Source of the DNA: an alpha proteobacterium U9-1i
GTDB taxonomy: Bacteria > Pseudomonadota > Alphaproteobacteria > Caulobacterales > Aquidulcibacteraceae
Assembly: GCA_000974665.1 (NCBI GenBank)
Contig: BBSY01000003.1
Span: forward strand, 868,001-932,000
Length of the DNA: 64,000 nucleotides
Direction: 5' to 3'
In this document: piece after piece, positions 7,342 through 16,679 of the stretch
Layout: the number at the start of each line of letters is the position of its first letter
How positions within the stretch are numbered: the stretch's first letter is position 1
The notes under the pieces: model-generated
What the model was told of the DNA's origin: nothing
The model's input: the letters and a program-made list of their open reading frames with translations, nothing else
The model's database searches: none
Translations under genes and position numbers: made by a program

Positions 7342-8502
7342 ATGCAACGCCGCACGCTTTTCAAAGCCACCCTCGCCGCCGCCCTCACGCTTCCCTCCAT
7401 CTCACGTGGCCAGACGCCCCCGCCCCGACACACGCAGTGGCGCGTGCGCGGTTCGGAGGGTTTCGATGCCATCGCCTTCCTTGGCCCGCTGGCCGGCGGC
7501 GAGCTCTACATGAGTTTCTACGCTGAGGACGCGCGCATTTTCAGCGAACGCCTGCCCGCCGAGATCCGCGCCGACATCGCCGCACTTACCGAAAACGCGA
7601 GCACGAGCGGCGTCGGCCTGCTCGCGCCCAATCTCTCGGTGCTGTTCTCGGTGAATGAGGCGGACGTCACGCTGACTTCCGTCATCGAAGCGCTCGACGC
7701 ACGCGCTGAGCGCCTGCTGCCCGCCTACCGCGCCAGCCAGTACTGGAGCGAGAATGATTGGGGCTGGTTCGATACGAACGCGCCGCGCCTCGCAGCCATC
7801 TTCACCGCCATGCGCGCCGCTGACTTCACTGGCTTCCGCAACGAACGTATCGGCGAACTCGATGCGCGCATCGGCGAGGTGCAACGCGGCCTCGCGCCAT
7901 TCAATGTGATCCGCCTACAAGAGAAGCTTACCGGCCGCACCTTCGACCCCATCATCGACATTGTGCTGCTGCAATTCTCCAAGCCGCACGGCATCAAGGT
8001 GCAGGGCCAAACCTTCTTGCAATCGCACGAGTACGACACCGCCACCACCGTGCGCATCGCCGCTCACGAAATGCTGCACCCGCCGATCCCGATGGACGGC
8101 GCCGCCGCGCAAGCCGCACTGGCTGTGCTGCGCCGCGACGACCTCATCACCCGCATCGTCCGTGATCACAATCCGCAATGGGGCTACACGACGCTTGAAG
8201 GCATGCTGAACGAGGATATTTGTCAGGCGCTCGATCAGCTCATCAGCGAAGCGCTCGGCGTTGCGCGGAATCCCGCCGACCGCTGGCGCTTGTCCGACGA
8301 CGGCATGCACGTCATTGCCGCCGGCATTTACGGCATGCTGCGCGACGACCGCTGGATCGAGACTGGCGGCAATTTCGAAACCTGGCTCGCCGACGCCGTC
8401 CAACGCCGCCGCTTCGCCCCCCGCAACCTCCACGCTGTCGCCGCCCGCGTCCTCGAACGGCCCCGCGATGCGCTCTGGCCGCTAACAGCGCCACAGCCTT
8501 GA
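7342..8502 (+). CDS. Tat-exported protein of unknown function with a HEMLHPP motif
   Basis: A 386-residue protein with a twin-arginine signal (MQRRTLFKATLAAALTLPSIS) and probable cleavage near residue 23. I do not recognise the family. The mature part is mostly helical in character, with AAHEMLHPPIPMDG near residues 245-258. The His-Glu-x-x-His arrangement inside it matches the minimal zincin motif. A possible downstream acidic ligand is in LEGMLNEDICQALDQLI, about 30 residues later. Tat export suggests folding, perhaps with a metal, before translocation. It follows the AraC regulator closely. Metallopeptidase activity is a hypothesis only. Confidence 0.7.
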   Translation: MQRRTLFKATLAAALTLPSISRGQTPPPRHTQWRVRGSEGFDAIAFLGPLAGGELYMSFYAEDARIFSERLPAEIRADIAALTENASTSGVGLLAPNLSVLFSVNEADVTLTSVIEALDARAERLLPAYRASQYWSENDWGWFDTNAPRLAAIFTAMRAADFTGFRNERIGELDARIGEVQRGLAPFNVIRLQEKLTGRTFDPIIDIVLLQFSKPHGIKVQGQTFLQSHEYDTATTVRIAAHEMLHPPIPMDGAAAQAALAVLRRDDLITRIVRDHNPQWGYTTLEGMLNEDICQALDQLISEALGVARNPADRWRLSDDGMHVIAAGIYGMLRDDRWIETGGNFETWLADAVQRRRFAPRNLHAVAARVLERPRDALWPLTAPQP

Positions 8503-8622
8503 TCGAGCGCGGATAAGCAAAGCTCTATCCCCGCCCAAACCGCGCTACGCGCGTTGAAACACCAGCACCCACCCAAAAACAATCCGACCGATCCTGCACG
8601 CGCTTACACTCGGCGCGTCAAC

Positions 8623-9129
8623 ATGAAACGGCCCATCGCCCCACCGATCACACACCACCGCCTCGCCCGGCTCACCGCTTGGGCAGGGCTTTGGCTTGTG
8701 TGGGCGGGCGCGTTTCTCGCGGGGCTCCGCTGCGGCTTTCGTAAATCGCGCACGCTCGACGCGCCGCGCCATCACATCGCGCAAATGACGCGCTTCGTGA
8801 TCGTGCTGATGATGATGCGCGCGACGCCGCTGGTGAAACACATCCAACGCCGCCCGCTCGCCTATGGCCACAACGCCTATCGCACCGACGGCCGCTGGCG
8901 CGCCGATGTCGGCGTCGCGCTGCGCAAAAAATTCCGCGCGCCCACCTTGCTCGGCCGCATCGCCAAACTCAGCGACGCTTTGCGTGATCCCGAAAAATAT
9001 CTGCGCGCCATCGCCAAACGCATCACCAACAACCTCACGCGCCGCGTGCGTTTGTATGCGCTCACGTTTGTCGTCGCAGCGATGAGCGCCCCGCGCGCGC
9101 AGACGCCGCTTCTGCTCGACACGTCATAA
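8623..9129 (+). CDS. small basic membrane-associated protein, unknown
   Basis: A 168-residue protein starting MKRPIAPPITHHRLARL. One clear hydrophobic segment lies near residues 20-40 (AWAGLWLVWAGAFLAGL), a second near residues 58-70 (FVIVLMMMRATPLV), and a shorter one near the C-terminus. The protein is rich in Arg, Lys and His. The start with MKRP is preferred over an ATG 69 bases upstream, because the extra residues look non-coding. I do not recognise the family. Codon use matches its neighbours. The role is unknown, and the call rests on frame length and composition. Confidence 0.6.
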   Translation: MKRPIAPPITHHRLARLTAWAGLWLVWAGAFLAGLRCGFRKSRTLDAPRHHIAQMTRFVIVLMMMRATPLVKHIQRRPLAYGHNAYRTDGRWRADVGVALRKKFRAPTLLGRIAKLSDALRDPEKYLRAIAKRITNNLTRRVRLYALTFVVAAMSAPRAQTPLLLDTS

Positions 9130-9242
9130 ACTCAAGCGCCCCCGCTTCCTCGATGGAGGAGCTGTCGCGCGGCAGGCGCGACTGAGGAGGTGCGCGCGCG
9201 ACGATGAGCCTCATGTGGCTCATCTCGAAACGTTGGCGGCCT

Positions 9243-9286
9243 CGCCCTCCCCGCGCGCCGCGCGGCCCTCCCATCGAGGGAGGGCG
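9243..9286. repeat. GC-rich palindromic intergenic repeat between convergent genes
   Basis: Nested inverted repeats: outer arms CGCCCTCCC / GGGAGGGCG, and an inner 7-bp hairpin CCCTCCC-ATCGA-GGGAGGG followed by CGGAAAAAG. It lies in a 220-bp gap between two convergent genes, where a bidirectional terminator would be expected. A related-looking GGAGG/CCTCC-rich block (CGCTTCCTCGATGGAGGAG) lies about 100 bp to the left. I see no gene in this gap. Confidence 0.6.
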
Positions 9287-9349
9287 GAAAAAGCTCCAAC
9301 TCTCTCAAGCGCCGCGCCGAGCAAGCTCCACGCGGGCGCCGACGCACGT

Positions 9350-10078
9350 TCATAGAACGACGAAATTCGTCCAACCTTTCACCGGATACGTTCCGCCCCA
9401 GTCGGTCGTGTAGATGCCGTTCCAGGCGCCGTTTTCGTCTCGCACGAAGCGCACGTGCCCGGCGCGCACCATTTCATCGGGTTGATAGGACCCTCCGCCA
9501 TGCTGCTCGAACAAAGTCGCGATCAGCGCGCCGTTCTCCTCATGCAGCGCGCGGATGATCGCCACATGCCCCGGCCCGCGCCCCATGCTGAACGAGACGA
9601 TCGCGCCAATCGTCGGCCGGCAGATGCTCACGCCCGCCTCGTAATAGCGCAGACTAATCGGCGTTTCGCCCGTGAGCCCACCGCTCCACGCCTGCCCGCC
9701 CCAACGCGACGCGACGCCCTCAGCCAAATCGACACCGTTGCCGAGCCCCAACCCCAAGCGCGACGGCACGTGATGCACCTCACGCAGATAGCGGTGGATG
9801 AGCTCGGTGCATTGATACCGGCCACTGCCGTCGCTGCGGCGGGGCTCATCCTCCTGGCCATGCGAGTACGCGTCGACGCCATAATATTGGTCGACAACGT
9901 CCCCGAAGCGCCCCCAACGCATCTCGCGCGGTTCATCCTGCGACAACAACTCAACGAAGCGCGCGTCGCACTCGTTCACGACGGAGAAAGCGGCAGGCGC
10001 GCGCACCTCTTCCGTCGCGGTCGCGCGGGAACACGCCGCCGCGATCGCCGCCAACCCGACAAAGAGCAAAATCCGCAT
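9350..10078 (-). CDS. CHAP-type amidase/peptidase domain lipoprotein
   Basis: A 242-residue protein with a lipoprotein signal (MRILLFVGLAAIAAACS; lipobox Ala-Ala-Cys at Cys16). The mature domain looks like a CHAP/NlpC-P60-like papain fold. A Cys begins the first helix (GRYQCTELIHRYL, around residue 88). A His follows in the strand GRGPGHVAIIRAL, around residue 170, followed by an acidic patch. Such domains usually cleave peptidoglycan peptides or amide bonds. The gene begins 25 bases after the giant hook-like protein on the same strand and could be co-transcribed with it. The domain call is moderate and the substrate unknown. Confidence 0.72.
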   Translation of the reverse strand: MRILLFVGLAAIAAACSRATATEEVRAPAAFSVVNECDARFVELLSQDEPREMRWGRFGDVVDQYYGVDAYSHGQEDEPRRSDGSGRYQCTELIHRYLREVHHVPSRLGLGLGNGVDLAEGVASRWGGQAWSGGLTGETPISLRYYEAGVSICRPTIGAIVSFSMGRGPGHVAIIRALHEENGALIATLFEQHGGGSYQPDEMVRAGHVRFVRDENGAWNGIYTTDWGGTYPVKGWTNFVVL

Positions 10079-10103
10079 TAGTCGCTTCTATCGCGCTCGC
10101 GCC

Positions 10104-13100
10104 TCACCCGCCAAGCCGCGTCAGCGCCGCTTGATAGTTCGCGAGCTGCTGAGTGTAGTATTCGGGGGCCGCACCGGCCGCCGCGCGCCGCGCGGCCAGC
10201 CTTTGCTGTTCAGGTGTTTGTTCCTGGGCGTTCGGGTTCAACAGAGTGTCGTAAGCGATCCGAACGATTGAGATCGCCGCCGAAATTTCCGCGCGCGCCT
10301 TGGCCTGTTCCGCCTTGGTGCCGATCTTCAGATCCGCCTCCACGAGCCCCAAACCGAACGTCCGCACGCTGTCGCGGCCTGTAGCATTCTTAGCGATGAC
10401 GCCAGGCCCGAGCCCGAGCCCCGCCAAAGCGTCGCGGCCGCTGCGTCCTGCTTCAACTCGAATCGCGCGTCCGTCGCTAGCGAGAATTTTCAAACGCTCG
10501 ACGCCCTCTTCCTTCACGATCGTCGCCCGCCCGCCCGCGCCGATGGCGCGGTTGATCTGCGCAACCAGCGAAGACAGCGTGTCCTTCTCGCCGATCTTGA
10601 TGTTGGTCATGCGCCGACCGTCAATTCCGATGGAAAACTCGTCGCCAACCCGCAACGCGCTGCGCTGCGCGAGCGCATTGGTGTCGCTCGCCGCAACAAC
10701 GCCGCGTGGGAGCGACAGCACATCAAGCGCTGAAGCGCCGCTCGTATCCACCGCGAAGCCATTGAGCGAAAGCGTTCCTGCGGCGGAATTGAACGTGCGC
10801 GACCAAGCGATGTCTCCATCTGCATCAAGGCGCGTAAGAAAAGCCGCGCGCGCGTTGGCCACACCTTGCCCCGCCATCACGCCGCCGGCATTGCCAGACG
10901 CATAGACGACGCCGCCAACCACATTCACCGAACGGACGGTGTCGTCCTGCGCCGAACCCAGATAGGTCGTTCGGTCTTGCATCGTTGACACAAGACCCGC
11001 GTCGAGCCGCGCGACGAACCCTTCTTGCCCCGCCACCGCACCACGTGCGACGGCGCCGACATTCACGCGCTCGCCCGTCACCTCGCCGCCGACATACAAA
11101 GCGCCGTTGTCGTACGCCAGCGTGTTCAATGCGCCTTTGTGGAAATGGCCGATGTCACGCGACGCACCGGCGACAAATCCCGCACCGCTCGAATAATTGA
11201 ATCGGCGCAGCACGCCGCGATCGTTCTCGACGCCGCCGGTGTAGATGTCGAAGCCGCCAACGCCGTCGTCCCGCACCAAGAGCGCTGTCGCTTTGTCAGC
11301 GCCGCCCGTGCCGAACTGACGTGTGAACAATTCCGCGCCGCCCGCCGAATATCCGCGCACATAGCCGTCGACGCCGCCAAGCGAGATCTGCGAGCCGAGA
11401 GCTGACTCCGTCTGCCCCGCCACGATCACCGCGCCATTCGAGGCAAACGACACCGCATTCACTTGATCGCTCGACGTCGCACCCCGCCGCTGCGTCCAGA
11501 CCTCATCACCCTTCGCGTCGTAAAGCGTCACGAATGAATCCGCACCGCCCTTCGCGGTCGTGCCGCTCAAGCCGCCTTCAACCGAACCCGCGACCGCGAC
11601 TTTGCCGTCCGCGGACACTGCCAGCGCCATGCCGTTCGCCGAGCCGCTCGCGCCCAAGATGCGCGTGTATTCAAGCTTGCCAGCAGAATCGTATTTCATC
11701 AGCGCGACGTCGCGCGCGCCCTTGATCGGCGTCGTCGCACTGTCGCCATCAAGATCGGCCAATACAAACACCGAGCCATCGGCGCCCGTCGCCACTGAGC
11801 GCCCGGTCGCCACCTTCGCGCTCCCGCCAACCGAAACATCCCAAGCGCGACCCGGGAACCAAGCCGACGCGTTCACGCTTGGCGCAGTGAAGGTCGAGCC
11901 GCCCGGGTGAACCTCAGTCACCGCCGCGCCACGCGAAGCGCGCGCCGCGACCCGCAAGGCGCCGACAGGATCATCGGCGGACGAAGCGGAATCGATCGGA
12001 TCGAGTGTCGTCGCGTGATTGGCGCCGCCAATGTTGACGCCGCTGACGCCGCGCACGGTATGCGAACTGCCCGTTAGCACGCGCAAGCCGGCGCCACCGC
12101 CCGACAACGCGGTCGCGGCGACACCCACATCGTAGCCCGCCGCCGCCAGCGCCTCGTTCAAGCGTAAAGCCGCACTTTCCAATGTGCGCGGATCGCCCGG
12201 CTCCAGATTGGCGCTCACGGTTCGCGCGCCCCAAACCGTATTGAACGTGACTGACACATTGGGGTCGCTCACAAGCGCGGAGACTTCGTCGTCAATTGCT
12301 GTCGCCGCGCCCGCACTTGTGAAGCTGCGCTCCGGCGCAAACGCACCGCCCACGCCACCGCTCGGCGCTGCACCGCTCAGCGTCTGCGTGTCGCCGTTGA
12401 TCCGGATCGCCGCGATGCGCTGTCCAGCGCCTTCAGCAACACGCCATTCCGAAAGATCAGCGCCCTCCGCGCTCACATAAACGCCTGCCGCGTTCAAAGC
12501 TTCGTCAAGCCGCGCTTTGAAGCTCGCACTCCATTCGCCCGGCGCAGGATCAGGATCGTTGGCGCGCTCCAATGCGCTGATCGACACACTGACTGTTTTC
12601 GTTCCTGTCGGCGTCGCCACATCAATCGCGATGTCGAGCGCACCAGTGTAGGTGGACAATGGCGAGCCGCTGAGCGTTACGCTGCGGATCGCATCGCCAA
12701 ACGGCTGCCCCGCGCTCGCCGTCGGCAAGCCGCCCGAGACCCACGCGCCCGGCGCCAGACGGTCGAGATCAAACGAGTCCTCGTTGATATTCGACGTGAC
12801 ATCGACCACCGAGTGTAACGCATCGAACCGCAAGCTCAGTACGCCGGCGTTGTTCACGAGCTCGGCGGCAGCACCGATATTTTTCTTGCGCAGCTCGGCA
12901 TTGAGCTTGGTCACCAACGTTGCCGCGTCGATCCCGTCTTCGCCACCATCGATGGTGATTGTTTGCGCGCTCGCTTGCGTCGTCACAGTGAAACTTTGCT
13001 TGCCGACGAACAGATCGCCGGCGCCGGCGACGCCGGCCGCCTCGAAGCGCCGCGCGAACACGCCATCGCGCAGGCCGCCAACCATGCCGGCCGGATCGAT

Positions 13101-14537
13101 CTGCTCGAAGCTCACTGCTTTGCCGCCGATCGACAGACTCGACGCGACCACGCCATCGCCCGTCATCACCGAGAGGCCGAGATTGTTGTCGCCGTCTTCC
13201 CAAACCTCGACGCCCGCAGCGACGCCTTGCTCATGCAACAATTGCGTCAGGCGTTCGGCGAGATCGTCCATGATCGCCCGATCGCCGCTTTCGCCGGCGC
13301 GCGTCCGCCACGCTTCCTGATCGCCGCCGCGCCAGCCCGTCGTCACCGACAACACCCGGCCATCGGGGAAGTCGAGCTTCAGCACCGCTTCGCCCGCAGC
13401 GCGGAGATTCTTTTCGAACGAATTGTTGTCGCCGACGCCCATCAGCGCGTTGGTCTTCTGCTCGTAGGCGCCAGCGGGCGCCGCGCCATAAGGCGCGCCT
13501 GGCCCGAGCCATCCGGTGGACACCAATGCGCCGATCGGATCGGCGGTCATGTCAGGCCGCGTCTGCCAAACCGGCTGACCACCTTCGCCCATGACGTCAG
13601 AAAGCTTGATCAAGCGCGTCTGCCCAGACGCCGTCGTGCCAACGGCGTAGAAGCCGGGCTCGCTCTCGATTGGATTGAAAGCCACGCGTTCATTGGCGCG
13701 AATATCGACCTTCAGCGCGTATTGCTTCGGACCAACGTATTTCGTCTCTTTTTTCTCGCCCGCGATGACAATCGTTTGCGTCTTCGGCGTAACGTCCACC
13801 GCCTCAAGCCGCGAGGATGCACCTGCGGCGGAAAGCTTGCCGTTGATGAAGGAAATGACATTGCCGAACGAGCGCGTCATCGACCCCATCTCGGCCAGAT
13901 CGATGGTGACGTTGCGCACCGTGCCGCCAGCCGAGGTGGCGACAATCTCGAACGTTGCGTCGTTGGGCAGCCCTGCGACTTTGTCGTAGAGGCCGCCACG
14001 ATGCATGAATGGCGTCGTGTAGTCTTCGCTGCGACTCGGCAGCGCCAAAGTCGTTTGCGCTTCATCGACGCGATCGCCCTGCGCGAGACGAATATCCTCG
14101 AATTGCTGCGCGCCGAAAAATTCCTTCAGTTCGGCCAAGCCGCGCGCGAAACTTGCGTTCACTTGAGCGAGCGCTGCCTTCGACAAGCCTTCCTCACCGG
14201 CCTTCGACGTGAGCGCAGAAAGCGTCGAGAGCCCGGAGTGCAATGCAAAGAGGCGCTTGTAATCGCCTGTGGCGCCCAGATCGGAATAAAGCTTCGCGCC
14301 GGTGTCGAAGAACGCTTTGCCGGTGGTGGCGCGATCGACCAGCACCGACGCCGCGGGCGTCAGCCCAGGCTGCCAAACCGGGGCCAACGGCGCGTTTCTG
14401 TCCTGTCCCGCCGCACTGGTGTCGAGGCCAACGCGAGCCCGCGCGTTCGCCAACGACGTCAGCAAGTCAGCGCTGATGCCGGAAGTGTCGGTCCCGCTAT
14501 AGAGGGCCGACAAAAGGGCGGAGTTGAGCGTGACCAA
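10104..14537 (-). CDS. giant flagellin/hook-like protein with SBBP-type beta-propeller repeats (possible FlaEY-type)
   Basis: A 1477-residue protein with no Sec signal. Segments near residues 230-300 and 510-580 (QSFTVTTQASAQTITIDGG, then AATLVTKLNAELRKKN) resemble the flagellin hook-IN motif. A stretch of about 365 residues (roughly 895-1260) has repeats of the SBBP type: an Asp/Gly turn, then YxxGG or DxxGxxxWTR, then GG.DxAxAL. Another hook-IN-like unit near 1300-1370 ends in ALAGLGLGPG, reminiscent of hook-associated proteins. The C-terminus is helical. The start is TTG with GGAG upstream. Large FlaEY-type proteins of Caulobacterales are the closest thing I can recall. No flagellar gene lies nearby. 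Confidence 0.72.
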   Translation of the reverse strand: MVTLNSALLSALYSGTDTSGISADLLTSLANARARVGLDTSAAGQDRNAPLAPVWQPGLTPAASVLVDRATTGKAFFDTGAKLYSDLGATGDYKRLFALHSGLSTLSALTSKAGEEGLSKAALAQVNASFARGLAELKEFFGAQQFEDIRLAQGDRVDEAQTTLALPSRSEDYTTPFMHRGGLYDKVAGLPNDATFEIVATSAGGTVRNVTIDLAEMGSMTRSFGNVISFINGKLSAAGASSRLEAVDVTPKTQTIVIAGEKKETKYVGPKQYALKVDIRANERVAFNPIESEPGFYAVGTTASGQTRLIKLSDVMGEGGQPVWQTRPDMTADPIGALVSTGWLGPGAPYGAAPAGAYEQKTNALMGVGDNNSFEKNLRAAGEAVLKLDFPDGRVLSVTTGWRGGDQEAWRTRAGESGDRAIMDDLAERLTQLLHEQGVAAGVEVWEDGDNNLGLSVMTGDGVVASSLSIGGKAVSFEQIDPAGMVGGLRDGVFARRFEAAGVAGAGDLFVGKQSFTVTTQASAQTITIDGGEDGIDAATLVTKLNAELRKKNIGAAAELVNNAGVLSLRFDALHSVVDVTSNINEDSFDLDRLAPGAWVSGGLPTASAGQPFGDAIRSVTLSGSPLSTYTGALDIAIDVATPTGTKTVSVSISALERANDPDPAPGEWSASFKARLDEALNAAGVYVSAEGADLSEWRVAEGAGQRIAAIRINGDTQTLSGAAPSGGVGGAFAPERSFTSAGAATAIDDEVSALVSDPNVSVTFNTVWGARTVSANLEPGDPRTLESAALRLNEALAAAGYDVGVAATALSGGGAGLRVLTGSSHTVRGVSGVNIGGANHATTLDPIDSASSADDPVGALRVAARASRGAAVTEVHPGGSTFTAPSVNASAWFPGRAWDVSVGGSAKVATGRSVATGADGSVFVLADLDGDSATTPIKGARDVALMKYDSAGKLEYTRILGASGSANGMALAVSADGKVAVAGSVEGGLSGTTAKGGADSFVTLYDAKGDEVWTQRRGATSSDQVNAVSFASNGAVIVAGQTESALGSQISLGGVDGYVRGYSAGGAELFTRQFGTGGADKATALLVRDDGVGGFDIYTGGVENDRGVLRRFNYSSGAGFVAGASRDIGHFHKGALNTLAYDNGALYVGGEVTGERVNVGAVARGAVAGQEGFVARLDAGLVSTMQDRTTYLGSAQDDTVRSVNVVGGVVYASGNAGGVMAGQGVANARAAFLTRLDADGDIAWSRTFNSAAGTLSLNGFAVDTSGASALDVLSLPRGVVAASDTNALAQRSALRVGDEFSIGIDGRRMTNIKIGEKDTLSSLVAQINRAIGAGGRATIVKEEGVERLKILASDGRAIRVEAGRSGRDALAGLGLGPGVIAKNATGRDSVRTFGLGLVEADLKIGTKAEQAKARAEISAAISIVRIAYDTLLNPNAQEQTPEQQRLAARRAAAGAAPEYYTQQLANYQAALTRLGG

Positions 14538-14606
14538 ACGGGCTCCGGGCGAAGAATCGCGGAAGCATGCCCCGCAGGTCGTAAACGCACCGTTTGTTTA
14601 AGTGTC

Positions 14607-15458
14607 TTAACGCGCCGTAAAACCAAGAAGCTGCGCGGTAATCGGGTAGTCGAGCAGGCGCGGCCAAAGTTGCGAACCCTGCCAAAGCGCCAGCCCTATG
14701 ACCAACACTGCCGCCCCGCCCAACAGAAGGCGCGCAGGCACAAGCTTGGTGACGTAGCCCGCCATCGGCGCGGCCAGCAGCCCGCCAATGATCAAGCCGC
14801 CCAAAGCGGCGCCGGCGCCTGCCCAGCCGCCCTCTAGCACGAAGCGGCCGGTGATCATCGTCCAGAGGAAGGTGAGTGAGATCGAGAGCGTCAGCAAGAA
14901 CTCGGACGCGTTGACGCTGCCGATAACAAAACGCGGCGGATGTCCGCGTCCGAGCAAAGTCGACGTGACGATCGGCCCCCAACCGCCGCCGCCGCTCGCA
15001 TCCAGAAATCCGCCGACGACGCCAAGCGGGACAACGTGTTTGATCTCCGGCGGCTCTTCGCGCATGCCCCGCAGCGCGCGCGCGAGCATCCAAAGCCCAA
15101 GCAGCCCAAGATAGGCAATCACAAGCGCTTTGATGAAGGTAACGTCAAAGCCGGTCAGCAAATAAGCGCCGACGACACCGCCGATGATCCCAGCTGGCGC
15201 CAGCCGCCAGAACAGCTTCCAGTCGATATTGCGATGCGCCAGATGCGACGCGCCGGACGCCGCGGTCGTGAAGGTTTCAGCGGCGTGGATCACAGCCGAG
15301 GCGTGCGCGGGCGGCACGCCAAACGCCAGCAGCACGCTGGACGAGATGACCCCATAGGCCATGCCCAGGGCGCCATCGATCAGCTGCGCTAAGAAGCCGA
15401 CGGCAAAAAACAGGGCAAACGCCTGCGCCAGCAGCATTTGGTCCGGGGTAAGGTCCAT
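14607..15458 (-). CDS. TauE/SafE family permease (sulfite/anion exporter type)
   Basis: A 283-residue protein with about eight hydrophobic segments and the TauE/SafE landmarks FAVGFLAQLIDGALGMAYGV near the N-terminus and GVVGGFLDASGGGGWGPIV in the middle. I start at the Met of MDLTPDQM; an upstream in-frame Met would add 25 polar residues without support. Family members move sulfite, sulfoacetate or similar anions across the inner membrane. It lies 138 bases downstream of cysK on the same strand, which fits a sulfur-related role, though the substrate is not determined by sequence. Confidence 0.9.
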   Translation of the reverse strand: MDLTPDQMLLAQAFALFFAVGFLAQLIDGALGMAYGVISSSVLLAFGVPPAHASAVIHAAETFTTAASGASHLAHRNIDWKLFWRLAPAGIIGGVVGAYLLTGFDVTFIKALVIAYLGLLGLWMLARALRGMREEPPEIKHVVPLGVVGGFLDASGGGGWGPIVTSTLLGRGHPPRFVIGSVNASEFLLTLSISLTFLWTMITGRFVLEGGWAGAGAALGGLIIGGLLAAPMAGYVTKLVPARLLLGGAAVLVIGLALWQGSQLWPRLLDYPITAQLLGFTAR

Positions 15459-15596
15459 ACGTTCGGTCTCGTCGCCTCGCGCGGCGGGCCGGATACGCCG
15501 AACGTGCCATGAACCGGCCGGCGCGTCGATCAAAAGGCCCGCGAAATGCGGCCCGGTCAGGGCGAAGCGTCGGAAAAGCCCGCCTAACTTGGTTGA

Positions 15597-16595
15597 TCAG
15601 CTTAACCAAGGCGGTGTCGGCAAGTCCTTCGAGCGGAGGAATTCGGGGTTGAAGAGCTTCGACATGTAGCGATTGCCGTAATCGCAGAGGATGGTGACGA
15701 TCGTCTTGCCGGGCCCGAGCTTTTTGGCCAGTTCGACCGCGCCCTGTACATTCAGCGCCGAGGAACCGCCGAGGCAAAGTCCCTCCTCCTGGATGAGCTG
15801 AAACATCACCGGCAGCCAAGCCGCGTCGTCGATGCGGAACGCTTCATCGACGATCACGCCTTCAAGGTTTGCGGTGACACGCCCCTGGCCGATGCCTTCG
15901 GTGATCGACGTGCCCTCGGCTTTGAGTTCGCCGTTCTTGTACCAATTGTAGAGCGCCGCGCCGCCAGGATCGGCGATGCCAATGACGACGTTTTTGTTCT
16001 TCGCCTTCAATCCCATCGACACGCCGCCAAGCGTGCCGCCCGAACCGACAGCGCAGATAAAGCCATCGACCTTGCCGTCGGTCTGCTCCCAGATTTCTGG
16101 CGCCGTGGTGTCGATGTGACCTTGGCGATTGGCGGTGTTGTCGAACTGATTGGCCCAGATCGCGCCGTTGGATTCGCTCTTGGCTTTCTCCTCGGCAATA
16201 CGGCGCGCGACCTTTGGATAATGGTTCTCGCTCGACGCGGGCGCGGCGTCGACTTCGACAAGCTCAGCGCCGAGCGCGATGACGGCGTCCTTCTTCTCTT
16301 GGCTCTGCGTGCGCGGCATCACGACGATGACCTTGTAGCCCCGCGCGGCGCCGATGAGCGCGAGGCCAATGCCGGTGTTGCCGGCGGTGCCTTCAACAAT
16401 CACGCCGCCGGGCCGCAACACGCCTTTTGCCTCGGCATCCTTCACGATCGCCAGAGCGGCGCGGTCCTTCACCGATTGGCCGGGATTCAAAAACTCCGCC
16501 TTGCCGAGGATGGTGCAGCCGGTCAGCTCCGATGCCCGCTTCAGCTTGATGAGAGGCGTGTTGCCGATTGCGTCGAGAACGGAATTATAGGTCAT
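15597..16595 (-). CDS. cysK: cysteine synthase A (O-acetylserine sulfhydrylase)
   Basis: A PLP enzyme forming L-cysteine from O-acetylserine and sulfide. The 332 residues contain the PLP-lysine motif NPGQSVKDRAA (Lys near 44), the substrate loop EGTAGNTGIGLA, the phosphate-binding loop GSGGTLGG and the C-terminal LCLGGSSALN serine that contacts the pyridine nitrogen. Compared with classical CysK it has the slightly longer C-terminal tail seen in many alphaproteobacteria. It is located between surE and the TauE/SafE permease. A stem formed by TTGGTT and AACCAA spans its stop codon. Confidence 0.95.
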   Translation of the reverse strand: MTYNSVLDAIGNTPLIKLKRASELTGCTILGKAEFLNPGQSVKDRAALAIVKDAEAKGVLRPGGVIVEGTAGNTGIGLALIGAARGYKVIVVMPRTQSQEKKDAVIALGAELVEVDAAPASSENHYPKVARRIAEEKAKSESNGAIWANQFDNTANRQGHIDTTAPEIWEQTDGKVDGFICAVGSGGTLGGVSMGLKAKNKNVVIGIADPGGAALYNWYKNGELKAEGTSITEGIGQGRVTANLEGVIVDEAFRIDDAAWLPVMFQLIQEEGLCLGGSSALNVQGAVELAKKLGPGKTIVTILCDYGNRYMSKLFNPEFLRSKDLPTPPWLS

Positions 16596-16679
16596 GCGGG
16601 CTCCGCGGATTGTGCGGTCATTTGCCCCGACCGGCGCTGGCGCTCAATGTGAAAAGTCTGACAAGCGCGATAGGGACGC

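Noticed and set aside
14583-14595. AAACGCACCGTTT short palindrome upstream of the giant gene as an operator.
   Set aside because: Arms are only five bases; such matches are expected by chance, and no regulator is linked.
12963-14837. A 624-codon plus-strand frame opposite the giant hook-like protein.
   Set aside because: Composition is that of antisense GC-rich coding DNA (Arg and Gln rich); the opposite strand has coherent repeats and a start with ribosome site.
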